Positions 7,563 through 16,049 of a stretch of DNA of 64,000 nucleotides are shown in pieces. The position numbers were made by a program, and so were the translations under genes. Source of the DNA: Knoellia sp031844405 (GTDB taxonomy: Bacteria > Actinomycetota > Actinomycetes > Actinomycetales > Dermatophilaceae); contig JAUZVC010000001.1 in NCBI GenBank assembly GCA_031844405.1, forward strand, positions 124,001 to 188,000, in the 5' to 3' direction. Under the pieces are notes generated by a model. It saw only the letters and a program-made list of their open reading frames with translations. It searched no databases and had not been told where the DNA came from. Each line of letters begins with the position of its first letter. Positions within the stretch are counted from its first letter, which is position 1.

Positions 7563-9275
7563 GTGGCACATCTCGAGGTCAACCAGGTCGGGTTCACCCT
7601 TCCCGACGGACGCCGCCTGCTCGACGGCGTCCAGTTCCGCGTCGGCGACGGGCAGCGCGTCGCGCTCATCGGCCCCAACGGCACGGGCAAGACGACGCTG
7701 ACCCGGATCATCTCCGGCGACCTCGCGGCGCACGAGGGCGCCGTCACCCTCTCCGGCACGCTCGCCGTGATGAACCAGTTCGTCGGCAAGGTCCGCGACG
7801 AGTCGACCGTGCGCGACCTGCTCATCACCGTCGCGCCCGAGCGCATCCGCACGGCGGCCCTCGCCGTCGACGCGGCCGAGCTGCGGATCATGGAGGTCGA
7901 CGACGAGCCGGCACAGATGGCCTACGCGCAGGCCCTCGCCGACTGGGGCGACGCGGGGGGCTACGAGTTCGAGACGACCGTCTGGGACACGGTGACGACA
8001 CAAGCCCTCGGTATGCCGTTCGAGCGGGCCCAGTGGCGCGCCGTCACCTCCCTCTCGGGAGGCGAGCAGAAGCGGGTCGTGCTCGAGGCGCTGCTCAGCG
8101 GCCCGGCCGACCTCCTCCTGCTCGACGAGCCGGACAACTACCTCGACGTGCCCGCCAAGCGGTGGCTCGAGGAGCGGCTGGTCGCGAGCGACAAGACGGT
8201 GCTGTTCATCAGCCACGACCGCGAGCTCCTCTCGCGGGTCGCGACGGCCGTCGTCACGCTCGAGCCCGGCGCCGACGGTGCGACGGCGTGGACGCACCCG
8301 GGCTCGTTCGCGACCTGGCACCAGGCGCGCGTCGATCGCAACGACAGGCTCGAGGAGATGCGCCGCCGCTGGGACGAGGAGCACGCCAAGCTCAAGGCGC
8401 TCGTCGTCATGTACCGCCAGAAGGCGGCCTACAACTCGGACATGGCCTCGCGCCTGCAGGCCGCGGTGACGAAGCTCGACCGGTTCGAGAAGGCCGGCCC
8501 ACCCGAGAAGGTCGCCATCGGTCAGAACGTGCGGATGCGGCTCACCGGCGGGCGCACCGCCAAGCGTGCCGTCGTGTGCTCCGGCCTCGAGCTGCTCGCT
8601 CCCGATCCCGACTCGGGTGCCGACGACCTCATGAGGCCGTTCGACCTCGAGGTCTGGTTCGGTGAGCGCGTCGCCGTCCTCGGCTCCAACGGCTCGGGCA
8701 AGTCGCACTTCCTGCGTCTCCTCGCCGCGGGCGGCAGCGACCCCGACGTCGAGCACCAGCCGGTGGGCGACATCGCGCCGGAACCGGTGCGGCACAGCGG
8801 TTCCGCGCGCCTCGGGTCGCGCGTCCGCCCCGGGTGGTTCGCCCAGACCCACGACTCGCCGGCGCTGCGCGGGCGCACGCTCCTCGAGATCCTGCACCGC
8901 GGCGACGAGCACCGGGCGGGGCGGGGCCGCGAGGAGGCCAGCCGTGTCCTCGACCGCTACGAGCTGGCACGGCAGGGTGAGCAGACCTTCGACTCGCTGT
9001 CGGGCGGGCAGCAGGCGCGCTTCCAGATCCTGCTGCTCGAGCTGTCGGGCGCGACGCTGCTGCTCCTCGACGAGCCCACCGACAACCTCGACCTGCACTC
9101 GGCCGAGGCACTCGAGCAGGCGCTCACGGCGTTCGAGGGGACGGTCCTCGCGGTGACGCACGACCGCTGGTTCGCCCGCGGCTTCGACCGGTTCCTCGTC
9201 TTCGGCAGCGACGGGCGCGTCATCGAGACGCCGGAGCCGGTCTGGGACGAGGCCCGCGTCAGCCGGGTGCGCTGA
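7563..9275 (+). CDS. ABC-F family ATPase (ribosome-associated type)
   Basis: 570 residues with two ABC cassettes in one chain and no membrane segments. Cassette 1 has Walker A GPNGTGKTT, signature LSGGEQ and Walker B LLLLDEPDNYLD. Cassette 2 has GSNGSGKSH, LSGGQQ and LLLLDEPTDNLD. The linker (about residues 250-330) is rich in Arg, Lys and Glu and predicted helical, like the P-site tRNA interaction motif of ABC-F proteins, which relieve ribosome stalling or protect against ribosome-targeting antibiotics. The second Walker A ends in GKSH instead of GKST/S, a mild deviation. The start codon is GTG at 7563. Its 3' end overlaps the convergent VOC gene by 17 bp. Confidence 0.88.
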   Translation: MAHLEVNQVGFTLPDGRRLLDGVQFRVGDGQRVALIGPNGTGKTTLTRIISGDLAAHEGAVTLSGTLAVMNQFVGKVRDESTVRDLLITVAPERIRTAALAVDAAELRIMEVDDEPAQMAYAQALADWGDAGGYEFETTVWDTVTTQALGMPFERAQWRAVTSLSGGEQKRVVLEALLSGPADLLLLDEPDNYLDVPAKRWLEERLVASDKTVLFISHDRELLSRVATAVVTLEPGADGATAWTHPGSFATWHQARVDRNDRLEEMRRRWDEEHAKLKALVVMYRQKAAYNSDMASRLQAAVTKLDRFEKAGPPEKVAIGQNVRMRLTGGRTAKRAVVCSGLELLAPDPDSGADDLMRPFDLEVWFGERVAVLGSNGSGKSHFLRLLAAGGSDPDVEHQPVGDIAPEPVRHSGSARLGSRVRPGWFAQTHDSPALRGRTLLEILHRGDEHRAGRGREEASRVLDRYELARQGEQTFDSLSGGQQARFQILLLELSGATLLLLDEPTDNLDLHSAEALEQALTAFEGTVLAVTHDRWFARGFDRFLVFGSDGRVIETPEPVWDEARVSRVR

Positions 9276-10053
9276 CGTCGGCGCTCGGGGTCATGAGGGA
9301 GAACTCCTCGCCGTCGGGGCCGGCGACGGTGACGATCCGCCCGGTCTCGGTGTCCACCGGCTCGTTCGGCGCGGACCCGCCCGCCTCCAGCACGCGCTGC
9401 ACCGCGGCGTCGACGTCGTCGACCGCGAAGGTCACGGACCACCGCGGCGCGGCCACGTCGCCGTCGACCTGGTCGCCCACCCCTCCGACGGGCCACGCAC
9501 CACCCGGCGGCGTGAACGTCGCGTAGCCGATCCCCGGCACCGACAGGTCCTCGAACGACAGCCCGAAGACGCTGCGATAGAAGGTCTTGGCCGCCCGCAG
9601 GTCCGGGGTGACGAGGTCGACCCACGACACCGCCCCGTGCTCGTCGTGGACGTCGAACCCCGTGTGCTCCAACGCCTCCCAGGCTCCGAAGGCCGCGCCG
9701 CCGGGGTCGACCCACAGCCCGACCCGACCGAACCCGGCGATGTCCATCGGCTCCATGACGACCTGCGCCCCCGCGGCTGCCGCGAACCCGGCCGTGACCT
9801 CGACGTCGTCGGTCGCGAGGTAGGTCGTCCACACCTTCGGCCAGTCCTCGCCGCCGTCGAGCGGCGGCGACATGCCCGCGACCCGGCGCCCACCGACGAG
9901 CGCGTTGTTGTAGTGCCCGTAGTCGGGCCCGCTGTCCTCGAACTCCCACCCGAGCACCGCCGCGTAGAACGCCTGGCTGCGCGCGAGGTCACCCACCGTG
10001 ATCTCCACCCAGCAGGGGCAGCCGGCCGGCCACCGTCCCTCGTGCGTCGCCAT
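9259..10053 (-). CDS. Two-domain VOC (glyoxalase-fold) protein
   Basis: 264 residues containing two VOC repeats: CWVEITVGDLARSQAFYAAV starts the first and SWVDLVTPDLRAAKTFYRSV the second. Each has the beta-alpha-beta-beta-beta pattern ending in a DPGGAAFG or DPDGEEF-like strand (GPDGEEFSLM). Such tandem proteins in actinomycetes include 27-kDa antigen-type and hydroxylase-annotated members; no substrate can be assigned. The ATG at 10053 sits just before the first domain, and the open frame upstream lacks homology. Convergent with the ABC-F gene. Confidence 0.82.
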   Translation of the reverse strand: MATHEGRWPAGCPCWVEITVGDLARSQAFYAAVLGWEFEDSGPDYGHYNNALVGGRRVAGMSPPLDGGEDWPKVWTTYLATDDVEVTAGFAAAAGAQVVMEPMDIAGFGRVGLWVDPGGAAFGAWEALEHTGFDVHDEHGAVSWVDLVTPDLRAAKTFYRSVFGLSFEDLSVPGIGYATFTPPGGAWPVGGVGDQVDGDVAAPRWSVTFAVDDVDAAVQRVLEAGGSAPNEPVDTETGRIVTVAGPDGEEFSLMTPSADVSAPG

Positions 10054-10162
10054 GGCCCGAACCGTATGCCGTCCGCTTCCCACCCCGCCACAGCTCCCCC
10101 ACCACAGCCCCTGTCCCCCCGGTGCCGCCGCCGGCGGCACGACCACGGCACCCCCGGACACA

Positions 10163-10206
10163 CGCATGCCGTGCGGTCCGGAAGGGGTCGGACCACACGG
10201 CATACG
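10163..10206 (-). terminator. Hairpin downstream of the secreted-protease gene
   Basis: Arms at 10163-10180 and 10189-10206 match at 16 of 18 positions with an 8-base loop. The right arm contains CGGCATAC and the left arm the one-mismatch form GCATGCCG. It lies 38 bases beyond the stop of the protease gene and before the VOC gene, both on the minus strand, and probably ends protease transcription. Confidence 0.6.
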
Positions 10207-10243
10207 CGAGCCTGCGACTCGCGCCCCGCGAAGGGCGCGCGGG

Positions 10244-11452
10244 TCAGGCGGTCTTGAGGGTGAGGCCGTAGACGGAGAGGATCTCGCCGATCGGCTGGAA
10301 GTAGGCGATGTTGGGCTGGCCGACCTTCTGGCCGCAGACGCCGTTGGAGCCGTAGCCCGCGCCGCCGCTCGTCACGCCCTGGGCGAGGTTGCCCGCCATC
10401 CACGAGCCGCCGGAGTCGCCACCCTCGGTGCAGGTGTTGGACTTGGTCAGCCCGCTCACGGTCGAGTAGGTGCCGTCGCCGTTGTTGTAGTTGACGGTGA
10501 CGTTCTTGGTCTGGACCGAGCCGCAGGTCCAGCCTGTGGTGCGGCCCGACTTGCAGATCGCGGTGCCGACGGCGGCGTTGCTCGACCCGGTGACCGAGCG
10601 GGCGCTCGTGCCGTTCCAGAGGTCGACGGCGCCGATGCCGGTCCAGCTCGAGGTGAGGCTGGAGTAGGCGTAGTCGTTGCCCGGGAAGGACCAGCCACGG
10701 GTCGTGCCGAGCGTGGTGCCGTTGCGGGTGAAGGTCTGGTTGCCCTCGGCGCAGTGGCCCGCGGTGATGAAGACCGGGGTGCCGGACTTCGTCGCGTTGA
10801 AGCCGAGCGAGCAGACGTAGCCGCTGAACTCGATCTGCTGGCCGCCGTAGACGTTCGCCTGCGTCGACACGGTCGCGTCGGTCCCCTGGATCGTCACCGA
10901 CGGGTCGCTCGTGCGCGCCTTCGCGGCTTCGACGTCCGCCGAGGCCACGGTGACGACGACCTTGTTGGTCACCGGGTCGATGGCGGAGTCGACGACCGTG
11001 GCGCCGAGAGCCCTGGTGACGGCCGCCTGCGACCTGGCCAGCTCGGCCCTGTCCTGGCCGACGACGCGCGCGGTCGCACCGGCCTTCTCGACGCGGGACG
11101 CGGCGGCGGCGTCGGTGACGTTGACGACGAGGACGCCGCGCTCCTGGTCGATCCACGAGCCGACGGCCCGCGCGCCGAGCGCCTTCTCGAGCGACTCGGC
11201 CGTGCGGCCCTTCGCGCCCTGGGTGGCGACACGCTCGCGAGCGGTCTCGATGCTCAGGTCGTGCTCCTTGGCGAGCCACTGGGCCGACATCTCGGCGACG
11301 GACGCGCCCGAGTCGGTGGCGAGGGGGCCGGTGCTCGGCTCCGGGCCGCCCGCCGCGGAGGTGGCGGCGGTCGCGGGCGCGACGCACAGGGCGGTGGCTG
11401 CCGCCGCGGCCGAGAGGCCCCCGGCGAGGACGGTGAGACGTCTGCGAGACAT
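10244..11452 (-). CDS. Secreted streptogrisin/alpha-lytic-type serine protease (S1 family)
   Basis: 402 residues laid out as Sec signal peptide (1-30), pro-region (about 45-195) and chymotrypsin-fold protease (about 200-395). Catalytic residues are His233 in FITAGHC, Asp in the NDYAY segment and Ser347 in GGDSGG; paired cysteines fit the disulfides of S1E enzymes. The pro-region shows the repeated GATVVDS/GVLVVNV pattern of alpha-lytic protease pro-domains, which act as folding chaperones and are cut off after export. The substrate is extracellular protein. It is monocistronic, with a hairpin after the stop and a GGAGAT-like site before the ATG. Confidence 0.9.
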   Translation of the reverse strand: MSRRRLTVLAGGLSAAAAATALCVAPATAATSAAGGPEPSTGPLATDSGASVAEMSAQWLAKEHDLSIETARERVATQGAKGRTAESLEKALGARAVGSWIDQERGVLVVNVTDAAAASRVEKAGATARVVGQDRAELARSQAAVTRALGATVVDSAIDPVTNKVVVTVASADVEAAKARTSDPSVTIQGTDATVSTQANVYGGQQIEFSGYVCSLGFNATKSGTPVFITAGHCAEGNQTFTRNGTTLGTTRGWSFPGNDYAYSSLTSSWTGIGAVDLWNGTSARSVTGSSNAAVGTAICKSGRTTGWTCGSVQTKNVTVNYNNGDGTYSTVSGLTKSNTCTEGGDSGGSWMAGNLAQGVTSGGAGYGSNGVCGQKVGQPNIAYFQPIGEILSVYGLTLKTA

Positions 11453-11630
11453 GCGTGATCTCCTGTCGTGGGACGTCGGGCGGTGTTTCCGCCGACCCGT
11501 TCGACGCTAGGAAGCCGCGCCCACGCGCCCGGTCAGATCCCGCTCCGCATTGCCCCATTGCTTGGTCAAGGCGACGCAAAGAACGTCAAGACCTCGTGCC
11601 CCGCGTGCGGGACCGGCCGTCACGCGGACA

Positions 11631-12173
11631 ATGGCGGGCGTGACCGAGGTGACCATCCGCGACGCGACCCGCGCCGATGCCGAGGCCTGTGCCGCGATCT
11701 ATGCCCACTACGTCGAGCAGACGACCGTGACGTTCGAGGACGTCCCGCCGTCGGTCGACGAGGTCGCCGCCCGCATCGCGGCGGCCCAGGAGCGGCACGC
11801 GTGGCTCGTCGCGGAGCGCGCCGGGGTCGTGGTCGGCTACGCCTATGGCGGGCCGTTCAAGGCACGCGCGGCCTACCGGTGGTCGTGCGAGGTGAGCGTC
11901 TACGTCGCCGCCGCGGCCCGTGGCGCCGGAGTCGGCAGGACCCTGTATGCCGGCCTGCTCGCTCGGCTGGAGGCGCTCGGCCTGCGCATGGCGTGCGGCG
12001 GCGTCACCCTGCCCAACGACCCGAGCGTGGCCCTGCACCGGGCGCTCGGCTTCGAGCCGGTCGGCACCTACCGACGGATCGGGTGGAAGCACGGAGCCTG
12101 GCGGGACGTCGCGTGGTTCCAGAAGCCGCTCGGCGACGACGGGCCTCCGGACGGCCCTCGCGCCGCCGGGTGA
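11631..12173 (+). CDS. GNAT acetyltransferase, phosphinothricin acetyltransferase-like
   Basis: 180 residues. The N-terminus VTIRDATRADAEACAAIYAHY, the middle YAYGGPFKARAAYRWSCEVSVYV and the acetyl-CoA loop RGAGVGRTLYAGLL match the Pat/Bar/MddA branch of GNAT enzymes, which acetylate phosphinothricin, methionine sulfone or similar amino acids. VALHRALGFEPVGTYRRIGWKHG is the usual C-terminal block. Chromosomal members are often methionine-derivative acetyltransferases, so herbicide resistance should not be assumed. ATG 11631 is used; GTG 11640 is an alternative. The last 15 residues are a Pro/Gly-rich tail. Confidence 0.85.
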   Translation: MAGVTEVTIRDATRADAEACAAIYAHYVEQTTVTFEDVPPSVDEVAARIAAAQERHAWLVAERAGVVVGYAYGGPFKARAAYRWSCEVSVYVAAAARGAGVGRTLYAGLLARLEALGLRMACGGVTLPNDPSVALHRALGFEPVGTYRRIGWKHGAWRDVAWFQKPLGDDGPPDGPRAAG

Positions 12174-12219
12174 CCGCGAGCCTTGCAGGCCGGCGAAGGC
12201 CGGAGCGGGTGGGCCCGTG

Positions 12220-12534
12220 TCAGTCGGTCGCGGTGCTCGGCCGGACGCCGTAGACGAGCGGCACGTAGTCGCGGTGCCGTTCGATCCAGCCCTTGATGAA
12301 GGGGCACAGCGGCAGCACCTTGCGCGTGCCGGCCTCGCGCACGTCGTCGAGCGCGAAGCGGGCGAGGGCGGAGCCGACCCCCTTGCCCTCGAACGCCGGC
12401 TCCACCTCGGTGTGCGTGAAGACGACGAGCTCGTCGGTGAGCTGGTACTCCGCGAAGCCCGCCAGCTCGTCCCCGAGGCGAGCCTCGTAGCGCTTCTCCG
12501 ACTCGTTGTTCGTCACGACGACGTCATCAGCCAT
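12220..12534 (-). CDS. Small GNAT-like acetyltransferase (YjdJ/COG2388 type)
   Basis: 104 residues with RYEARLGDELAGFAEYQL, then TEVEPAFEGKGVGSALARFAL, the truncated acetyl-CoA-binding loop G-x-G-x-G/A, and LCPFIKGWIERHRDY at the end. This is the compact GNAT subfamily found next to many unrelated genes, with unknown substrate. ATG 12534 gives the usual family N-terminus; an in-frame ATG three codons upstream (12543) is also possible. Divergent from the pirin gene, with 39 bp between start codons. Confidence 0.82.
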   Translation of the reverse strand: MADDVVVTNNESEKRYEARLGDELAGFAEYQLTDELVVFTHTEVEPAFEGKGVGSALARFALDDVREAGTRKVLPLCPFIKGWIERHRDYVPLVYGVRPSTATD

Positions 12535-12573
12535 GCTGGTCATGACACCACACCACCGGCTGAGGAGCCCGCA

Positions 12574-13512
12574 GTGTCCGACACCAGCACGTCCCAGGTC
12601 CAGGTCCTCGCGCCGCGCGAGGTCCCCCTCGGCGGCCCTCGCGCCATGACAGTCCGCCGCACGCTCCCTCACCGCGACAGGTCCTTCATCGGGGCCTGGT
12701 GCTTCGTCGACCACTACGGCCCCGACGCCGTCGACGCCACGGGCGGCATGGACGTCCCGCCGCACCCGCACACGGGCCTCCAGACCGTGAGCTGGCTCTT
12801 CGAGGGCGAGGTCGAGCACCGCGACAGCGGCGGCGTCCACGCGATGGTCCGCCCCGGCGAGGTCAACCTCATGACGAGCGGCTACGGCATCGCCCACTCC
12901 GAGGTCTCGACGCCCACGACGAGCACCCTGCACGGCGTCCAGCTGTGGGTCGTCCTCCCCGAGGCCGACCGCGACCTCGAGCGCGAGTTCCAGCACCACG
13001 CCGCACCGACCCTCGCTCTCGCCGAGGGGGTCGAGGGCCGCGTCTTCGTCGGCTCGCTCGCCGGCCGGACCTCGCCCGTCCGCACCCGCACCCCGCTCCT
13101 CGGCGCCGAGGTGACCCTCACGGCAGGCGCGACGTGGGCGGTCCCGGTCGAGACGGCATACGAGCACGGGGTGCTGGTCGACACGGGGAGGGTGACGTTC
13201 GACGGAACGACGCTCGAGCGCGGCGACCTCGGCGTCGTCGACGCGGGACCGGCCGAGCTTACCCTCGAGGCGCTCGAGCCGAGCCGCATCGTCCTCCTCG
13301 GCGGCACGCCCCACGACGAGTCGATCGTTATGTGGTGGAACTTCATCGGGCGCGACCACGACGAGATCGTCGCCTTCCGCGACGCGTGGCAGTCACGCGC
13401 CGAGCGCTTCGGCGAGGTCGAAGGGTATGCCGGCCGGCTCACCTGGCTGCCCGCCCCCGAGCTGCCGGGTGGTCGCCTCCGCAGCCGCACGAGGCACGGC
13501 CGCGAAGGCTGA
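12574..13512 (+). CDS. Pirin family protein
   Basis: 312 residues forming two cupin domains. The iron-binding N-terminal cupin is recognisable in HPHTGLQTVSWLFEGEVEH and GEVNLMTSGYGIAHSE, which supply His, His, His and Glu ligands. LHGVQLWVVLP and the C-terminal GGTPHDESIVMWWNFIGRDHDEI are also conserved. Pirins are redox-sensing or quercetinase-like proteins; the bacterial role is mostly unknown. The GTG at 12574 follows GAGGAG by seven bases. It shares a divergent promoter region with the small GNAT gene. Confidence 0.9.
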   Translation: MSDTSTSQVQVLAPREVPLGGPRAMTVRRTLPHRDRSFIGAWCFVDHYGPDAVDATGGMDVPPHPHTGLQTVSWLFEGEVEHRDSGGVHAMVRPGEVNLMTSGYGIAHSEVSTPTTSTLHGVQLWVVLPEADRDLEREFQHHAAPTLALAEGVEGRVFVGSLAGRTSPVRTRTPLLGAEVTLTAGATWAVPVETAYEHGVLVDTGRVTFDGTTLERGDLGVVDAGPAELTLEALEPSRIVLLGGTPHDESIVMWWNFIGRDHDEIVAFRDAWQSRAERFGEVEGYAGRLTWLPAPELPGGRLRSRTRHGREG

Positions 13513-13533
13513 CCCTCCGGGTGCGGAAGCGCC

Positions 13534-14382
13534 TCAGAACTCGAGCCGGTTGACGACCGCCTTGTGGTCGCTCGCCGTGCCGACGTAGGCGCGGGAGACG
13601 TGGGCGAGGTTGCGCCGCACGACGTGGTCGAGGCTCTCGCCGTTGTCGTGCGTCGGCTCGGTCGACCACCCGACCATGTCGATGTCCTTGAGCGGCTGGA
13701 GAAGCGGCCAGCTGGCCGGGCCGTTGAGATCACCCATGAGGACGACGGGCATCGGGTGCGTTGTCGGGCGCCCGATGCGGTCGACGAGCGCGGCCACGTG
13801 GTCCTTGACGTGCTGGACGCGGCGCTGCTTCTCGGCGTCGGAGAGGTCGTTGCGGCGGGCCGAGGGGATGAAGTGCGTGTTGAGCACGCGCACGTTGCGG
13901 CCCGAGGCGCGGTGGTGCAGGACGAACGCGGTGACGAACTTGGGCTTGGACTCGTCGGGTCCGGCGCCGCCGGGGCCGAGGTAGCGCGACTCAACGGCGA
14001 GGAACCCGCCGCACGAGGTCTCGTACGACCACACGTCGGAGTCGAACATGATCGGCACCGACGGGGCGCCGGGGTCGTCCGGCCGGCACCAGCGCCACGA
14101 CGCCATGCCCGCACGGTCACGGACCTTGGTGAGGAGGTCGGCGCGGTCGCCCGCCTCCTGGAGGCCGAGGATCGTGACGCCACGGTCACGAGCGAGGGTG
14201 GCGATGTTGCCCGCGAGGTCGGCGTCGGAGGCGTCTCCGAGGTTGAGGGTGGCGGCGGTGAACTGCGGGCCGGCGCTCACGACCGCCTGGGCGGTGGGCA
14301 GGGCAGGTGTGGCGAGCGCCGCGAGCGACACCGCGAGGGTGCCGAGGACGACGCGGCGCGCATGGCGAGCGGGTGCGGTCAT
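13534..14382 (-). CDS. Secreted endonuclease/exonuclease/phosphatase-fold protein
   Basis: 282 residues. A signal peptide (MTAPARHARRVVLGTLAVSL to about residue 35) has Arg-Arg in the n-region. The EEP fold follows: ATLNLGDASD, ILGLQEAG (catalytic Glu), LNTHFIPSA, VVLMGDLNGP (Asp-Asn) and GTASDHKAVV (Asp-His). This family includes DNase I-like nucleases, sphingomyelinases and inositol phosphatases; the exported substrate cannot be chosen. The ATG at 14382 is preceded by AGGAGA. It reads away from the copper operon, so the 151 bp between hold both promoters. Confidence 0.82.
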   Translation of the reverse strand: MTAPARHARRVVLGTLAVSLAALATPALPTAQAVVSAGPQFTAATLNLGDASDADLAGNIATLARDRGVTILGLQEAGDRADLLTKVRDRAGMASWRWCRPDDPGAPSVPIMFDSDVWSYETSCGGFLAVESRYLGPGGAGPDESKPKFVTAFVLHHRASGRNVRVLNTHFIPSARRNDLSDAEKQRRVQHVKDHVAALVDRIGRPTTHPMPVVLMGDLNGPASWPLLQPLKDIDMVGWSTEPTHDNGESLDHVVRRNLAHVSRAYVGTASDHKAVVNRLEF

Positions 14383-14504
14383 GGGGGTCTCCTGGGTCGG
14401 GTCGGTGGGACGGCCCATCCCACGCCGCTGCGATGCGGAACCGCTGCGGATGCGCTGCGTGGCACTCGCAGCGCGCAGGACGTCCCCGAGAAGGAGTGGT
14501 GACA

Positions 14505-14523
14505 TATACCCAAGGGGGGTATA
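14505..14523 (+). promoter_or_regulatory. CsoR-type copper operator
   Basis: TATACCC at 14505-14511 and GGGTATA at 14517-14523 form a perfect 7-bp inverted repeat around five G-rich bases. This is the AT-flanked C-run/G-run dyad bound by CsoR repressors. It lies ten bases before the csoR ATG and overlaps the TATAGTAT sequence that looks like its -10 region, ideal for autorepression relieved by Cu(I). It is one of the few AT-rich spots in the window. Confidence 0.75.
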
Positions 14524-14533
14524 GTATCGAACC

Positions 14534-14845
14534 ATGACCGAGCACGTGGACCACCACCAGCACGCCTACATCGAGTCCGGCCACAAGGAGGACTACCTCA
14601 AGCGCCTCCGCCGGATCGAGGGGCAGGCGCGCGGCCTCCAGCGGATGGTCGAGGAGGAGAAGTACTGCATCGACATCCTCACGCAGGTCTCAGCAATGAC
14701 CAAGGCGCTCCAGTCGGTCGCCCTCGGTCTGCTCGACGAGCACATGAGCCACTGCGTCGCCGACGCCGCACGCAAGGGCGGCCCCGAGGCCGAGGCCAAG
14801 CTCAAGGAGGCGAGCGACGCGATCGCCCGTCTCGTCAAGTCCTGA
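14534..14845 (+). CDS. csoR: CsoR-family copper-sensing repressor
   Basis: 103 residues, all helical. The Cu(I) ligands are intact: Cys45 (YCIDIL), His70 and Cys74 (HMSHCV), with the CsoR spacing C-x24-H-x3-C. The N-terminal His-rich stretch (EHVDHHQHAY) is an extra. RLRRIEGQARGLQRMVEE is the family DNA-contact helix. The apo form should hold the operator at 14505-14523, and copper binding should release it. First gene of the copper operon; copZ follows after 29 bp. Confidence 0.92.
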   Translation: MTEHVDHHQHAYIESGHKEDYLKRLRRIEGQARGLQRMVEEEKYCIDILTQVSAMTKALQSVALGLLDEHMSHCVADAARKGGPEAEAKLKEASDAIARLVKS

Positions 14846-14874
14846 ACGCTGAACCTCTCGAGAAGGAGACCCCC

Positions 14875-15078
14875 ATGAGCACCCAGACCTTCACCGTCAC
14901 CGGCATGACCTGCGGCCACTGCGTCGCGTCCGTCACCGAGGAGGTGAGCGAGCTCGACGGCGTGCAGAACGTCGACGTCGACCTCGCCACCGGGTCCGTC
15001 ACGATCGAGAGCACCACGCCGCTCGAGGACGACGCCGTGCGCGCCGCCGTCGAGGAAGCCGGCTACCAGCTGGCATGA
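14875..15078 (+). CDS. copZ: Copper chaperone, heavy-metal-associated domain
   Basis: 67 residues, a single HMA ferredoxin-like fold. The Cu(I) site is MTCGHC near the N-terminus (residues 10-15). The rest, VNVDVDLATGSV-like strands (QNVDVDLATGSVTIES) and AAVEEAGYQL, fits CopZ length and order exactly. It delivers Cu(I) to the P-type ATPase encoded two genes later. AGAAGGAGA precedes the ATG, and its stop overlaps the next start (ATGA), coupling translation. Confidence 0.92.
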   Translation: MSTQTFTVTGMTCGHCVASVTEEVSELDGVQNVDVDLATGSVTIESTTPLEDDAVRAAVEEAGYQLA

Positions 15079-16049
15079 GCACGCCCGTGCGGGTCGTCGG
15101 CTTCGTCGCCGCCCTCGTGGCCGTGCTCGTCGTGAGCCTCACCGCGGGCCGGCTCGTCGGTCCCGTGGGTCCGGTCGGCCGCGCGGCGCCCGTCGAGGCA
15201 GCCGGAGCCCACGGCTCGGACGGCTCTGAGGGCCACGGAGCCGACACCGAGTCCGCCGCACACGGGGCCGAAGCCACCTCCGACGGCGCCGGCCACGCCG
15301 CCGAGGTCCCCGGCGGGCTCCAGGTGTCCCAGGACGGCTACGCCCTGCGCCTCGACCCCGACCAGCTCGCCACGGGTGCGCACGACCTCGCGTTCGTCGT
15401 CGAGGGTCCGGACGGACGTCCGGTCACGGCATACGACGTCGAGCACGAGAAGGAGCTGCACCTCATCGTCGCCAGCCGCGACCTCGCCCGCTTCCACCAC
15501 GTCCACCCGGTGCGCGACGCCGACGGCACGTGGAGCGTGCCGCTCGACCTTGGGCCCGGCGCCTGGCGGGTGCTCGCCGACTTCGCACCGCGCGGGCACG
15601 AGGCGATGACCCTCGGGGCCGACCTCCTCGTCCCCGGCGACTGGACGCCGGCTCCGGCCCCCTCGGCCGACCGGCTCACCGCGACCGTCGACGGCTACAC
15701 CGTCGCGCTCGAGGGTGAGCTCACCCCCGGCACGGACTCCGACGTCACGCTCACCGTGAGCCGCGGCGGCCGGCCGGTGACCGATCTCGAGCCCTACCTC
15801 GGCGCCTACGGCCACCTCGTCGCCCTGCGCCACGGCGACCTCGCCTACCTCCACGTCCACCCCGAGGGCGCGCCCGGCGACGGGTCCACCTCACCCGGCC
15901 CGGACGTGGCCTTCGGTGCGGCCGTCCCCTCGAGCGGCACCTATGCCCTCTTCCTCGACTTCAAGCACGAAGGGGTCGTGCGCACGGCGGCCTTCACCGT
16001 CACCGCGGGTACGCCCCTCGACACCGGGAAGGAGCACGGACACCCATGA
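15075..16049 (+). CDS. His-rich membrane-anchored copper-operon protein of unknown function
   Basis: 324 residues with one N-terminal membrane segment (VVGFVAALVAVLVVSLTAG), then a low-complexity His/Gly/Ala/Ser/Glu linker (about 35-75), then an extracytoplasmic beta-rich part. Two related sub-domains each end in an HxHP motif: RFHHVHP (about 139-145) and YLHVHPEG (about 256-263). Further His pairs occur (HEKELHL; the C-terminal EHGHP). A periplasm-facing copper-binding or copper-delivery role is inferred from these residues and from the position between copZ and copA, both joined by 4-base overlaps. I know similar proteins beside actinobacterial copA genes, but no characterised member. Confidence 0.7.
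   Translation: MSTPVRVVGFVAALVAVLVVSLTAGRLVGPVGPVGRAAPVEAAGAHGSDGSEGHGADTESAAHGAEATSDGAGHAAEVPGGLQVSQDGYALRLDPDQLATGAHDLAFVVEGPDGRPVTAYDVEHEKELHLIVASRDLARFHHVHPVRDADGTWSVPLDLGPGAWRVLADFAPRGHEAMTLGADLLVPGDWTPAPAPSADRLTATVDGYTVALEGELTPGTDSDVTLTVSRGGRPVTDLEPYLGAYGHLVALRHGDLAYLHVHPEGAPGDGSTSPGPDVAFGAAVPSSGTYALFLDFKHEGVVRTAAFTVTAGTPLDTGKEHGHP

Noticed and set aside
11631..12173. Herbicide-resistance (bar/pat) label
   Set aside because: Only the GNAT branch is clear; chromosomal homologues often acetylate methionine derivatives, so a resistance role is not supported.
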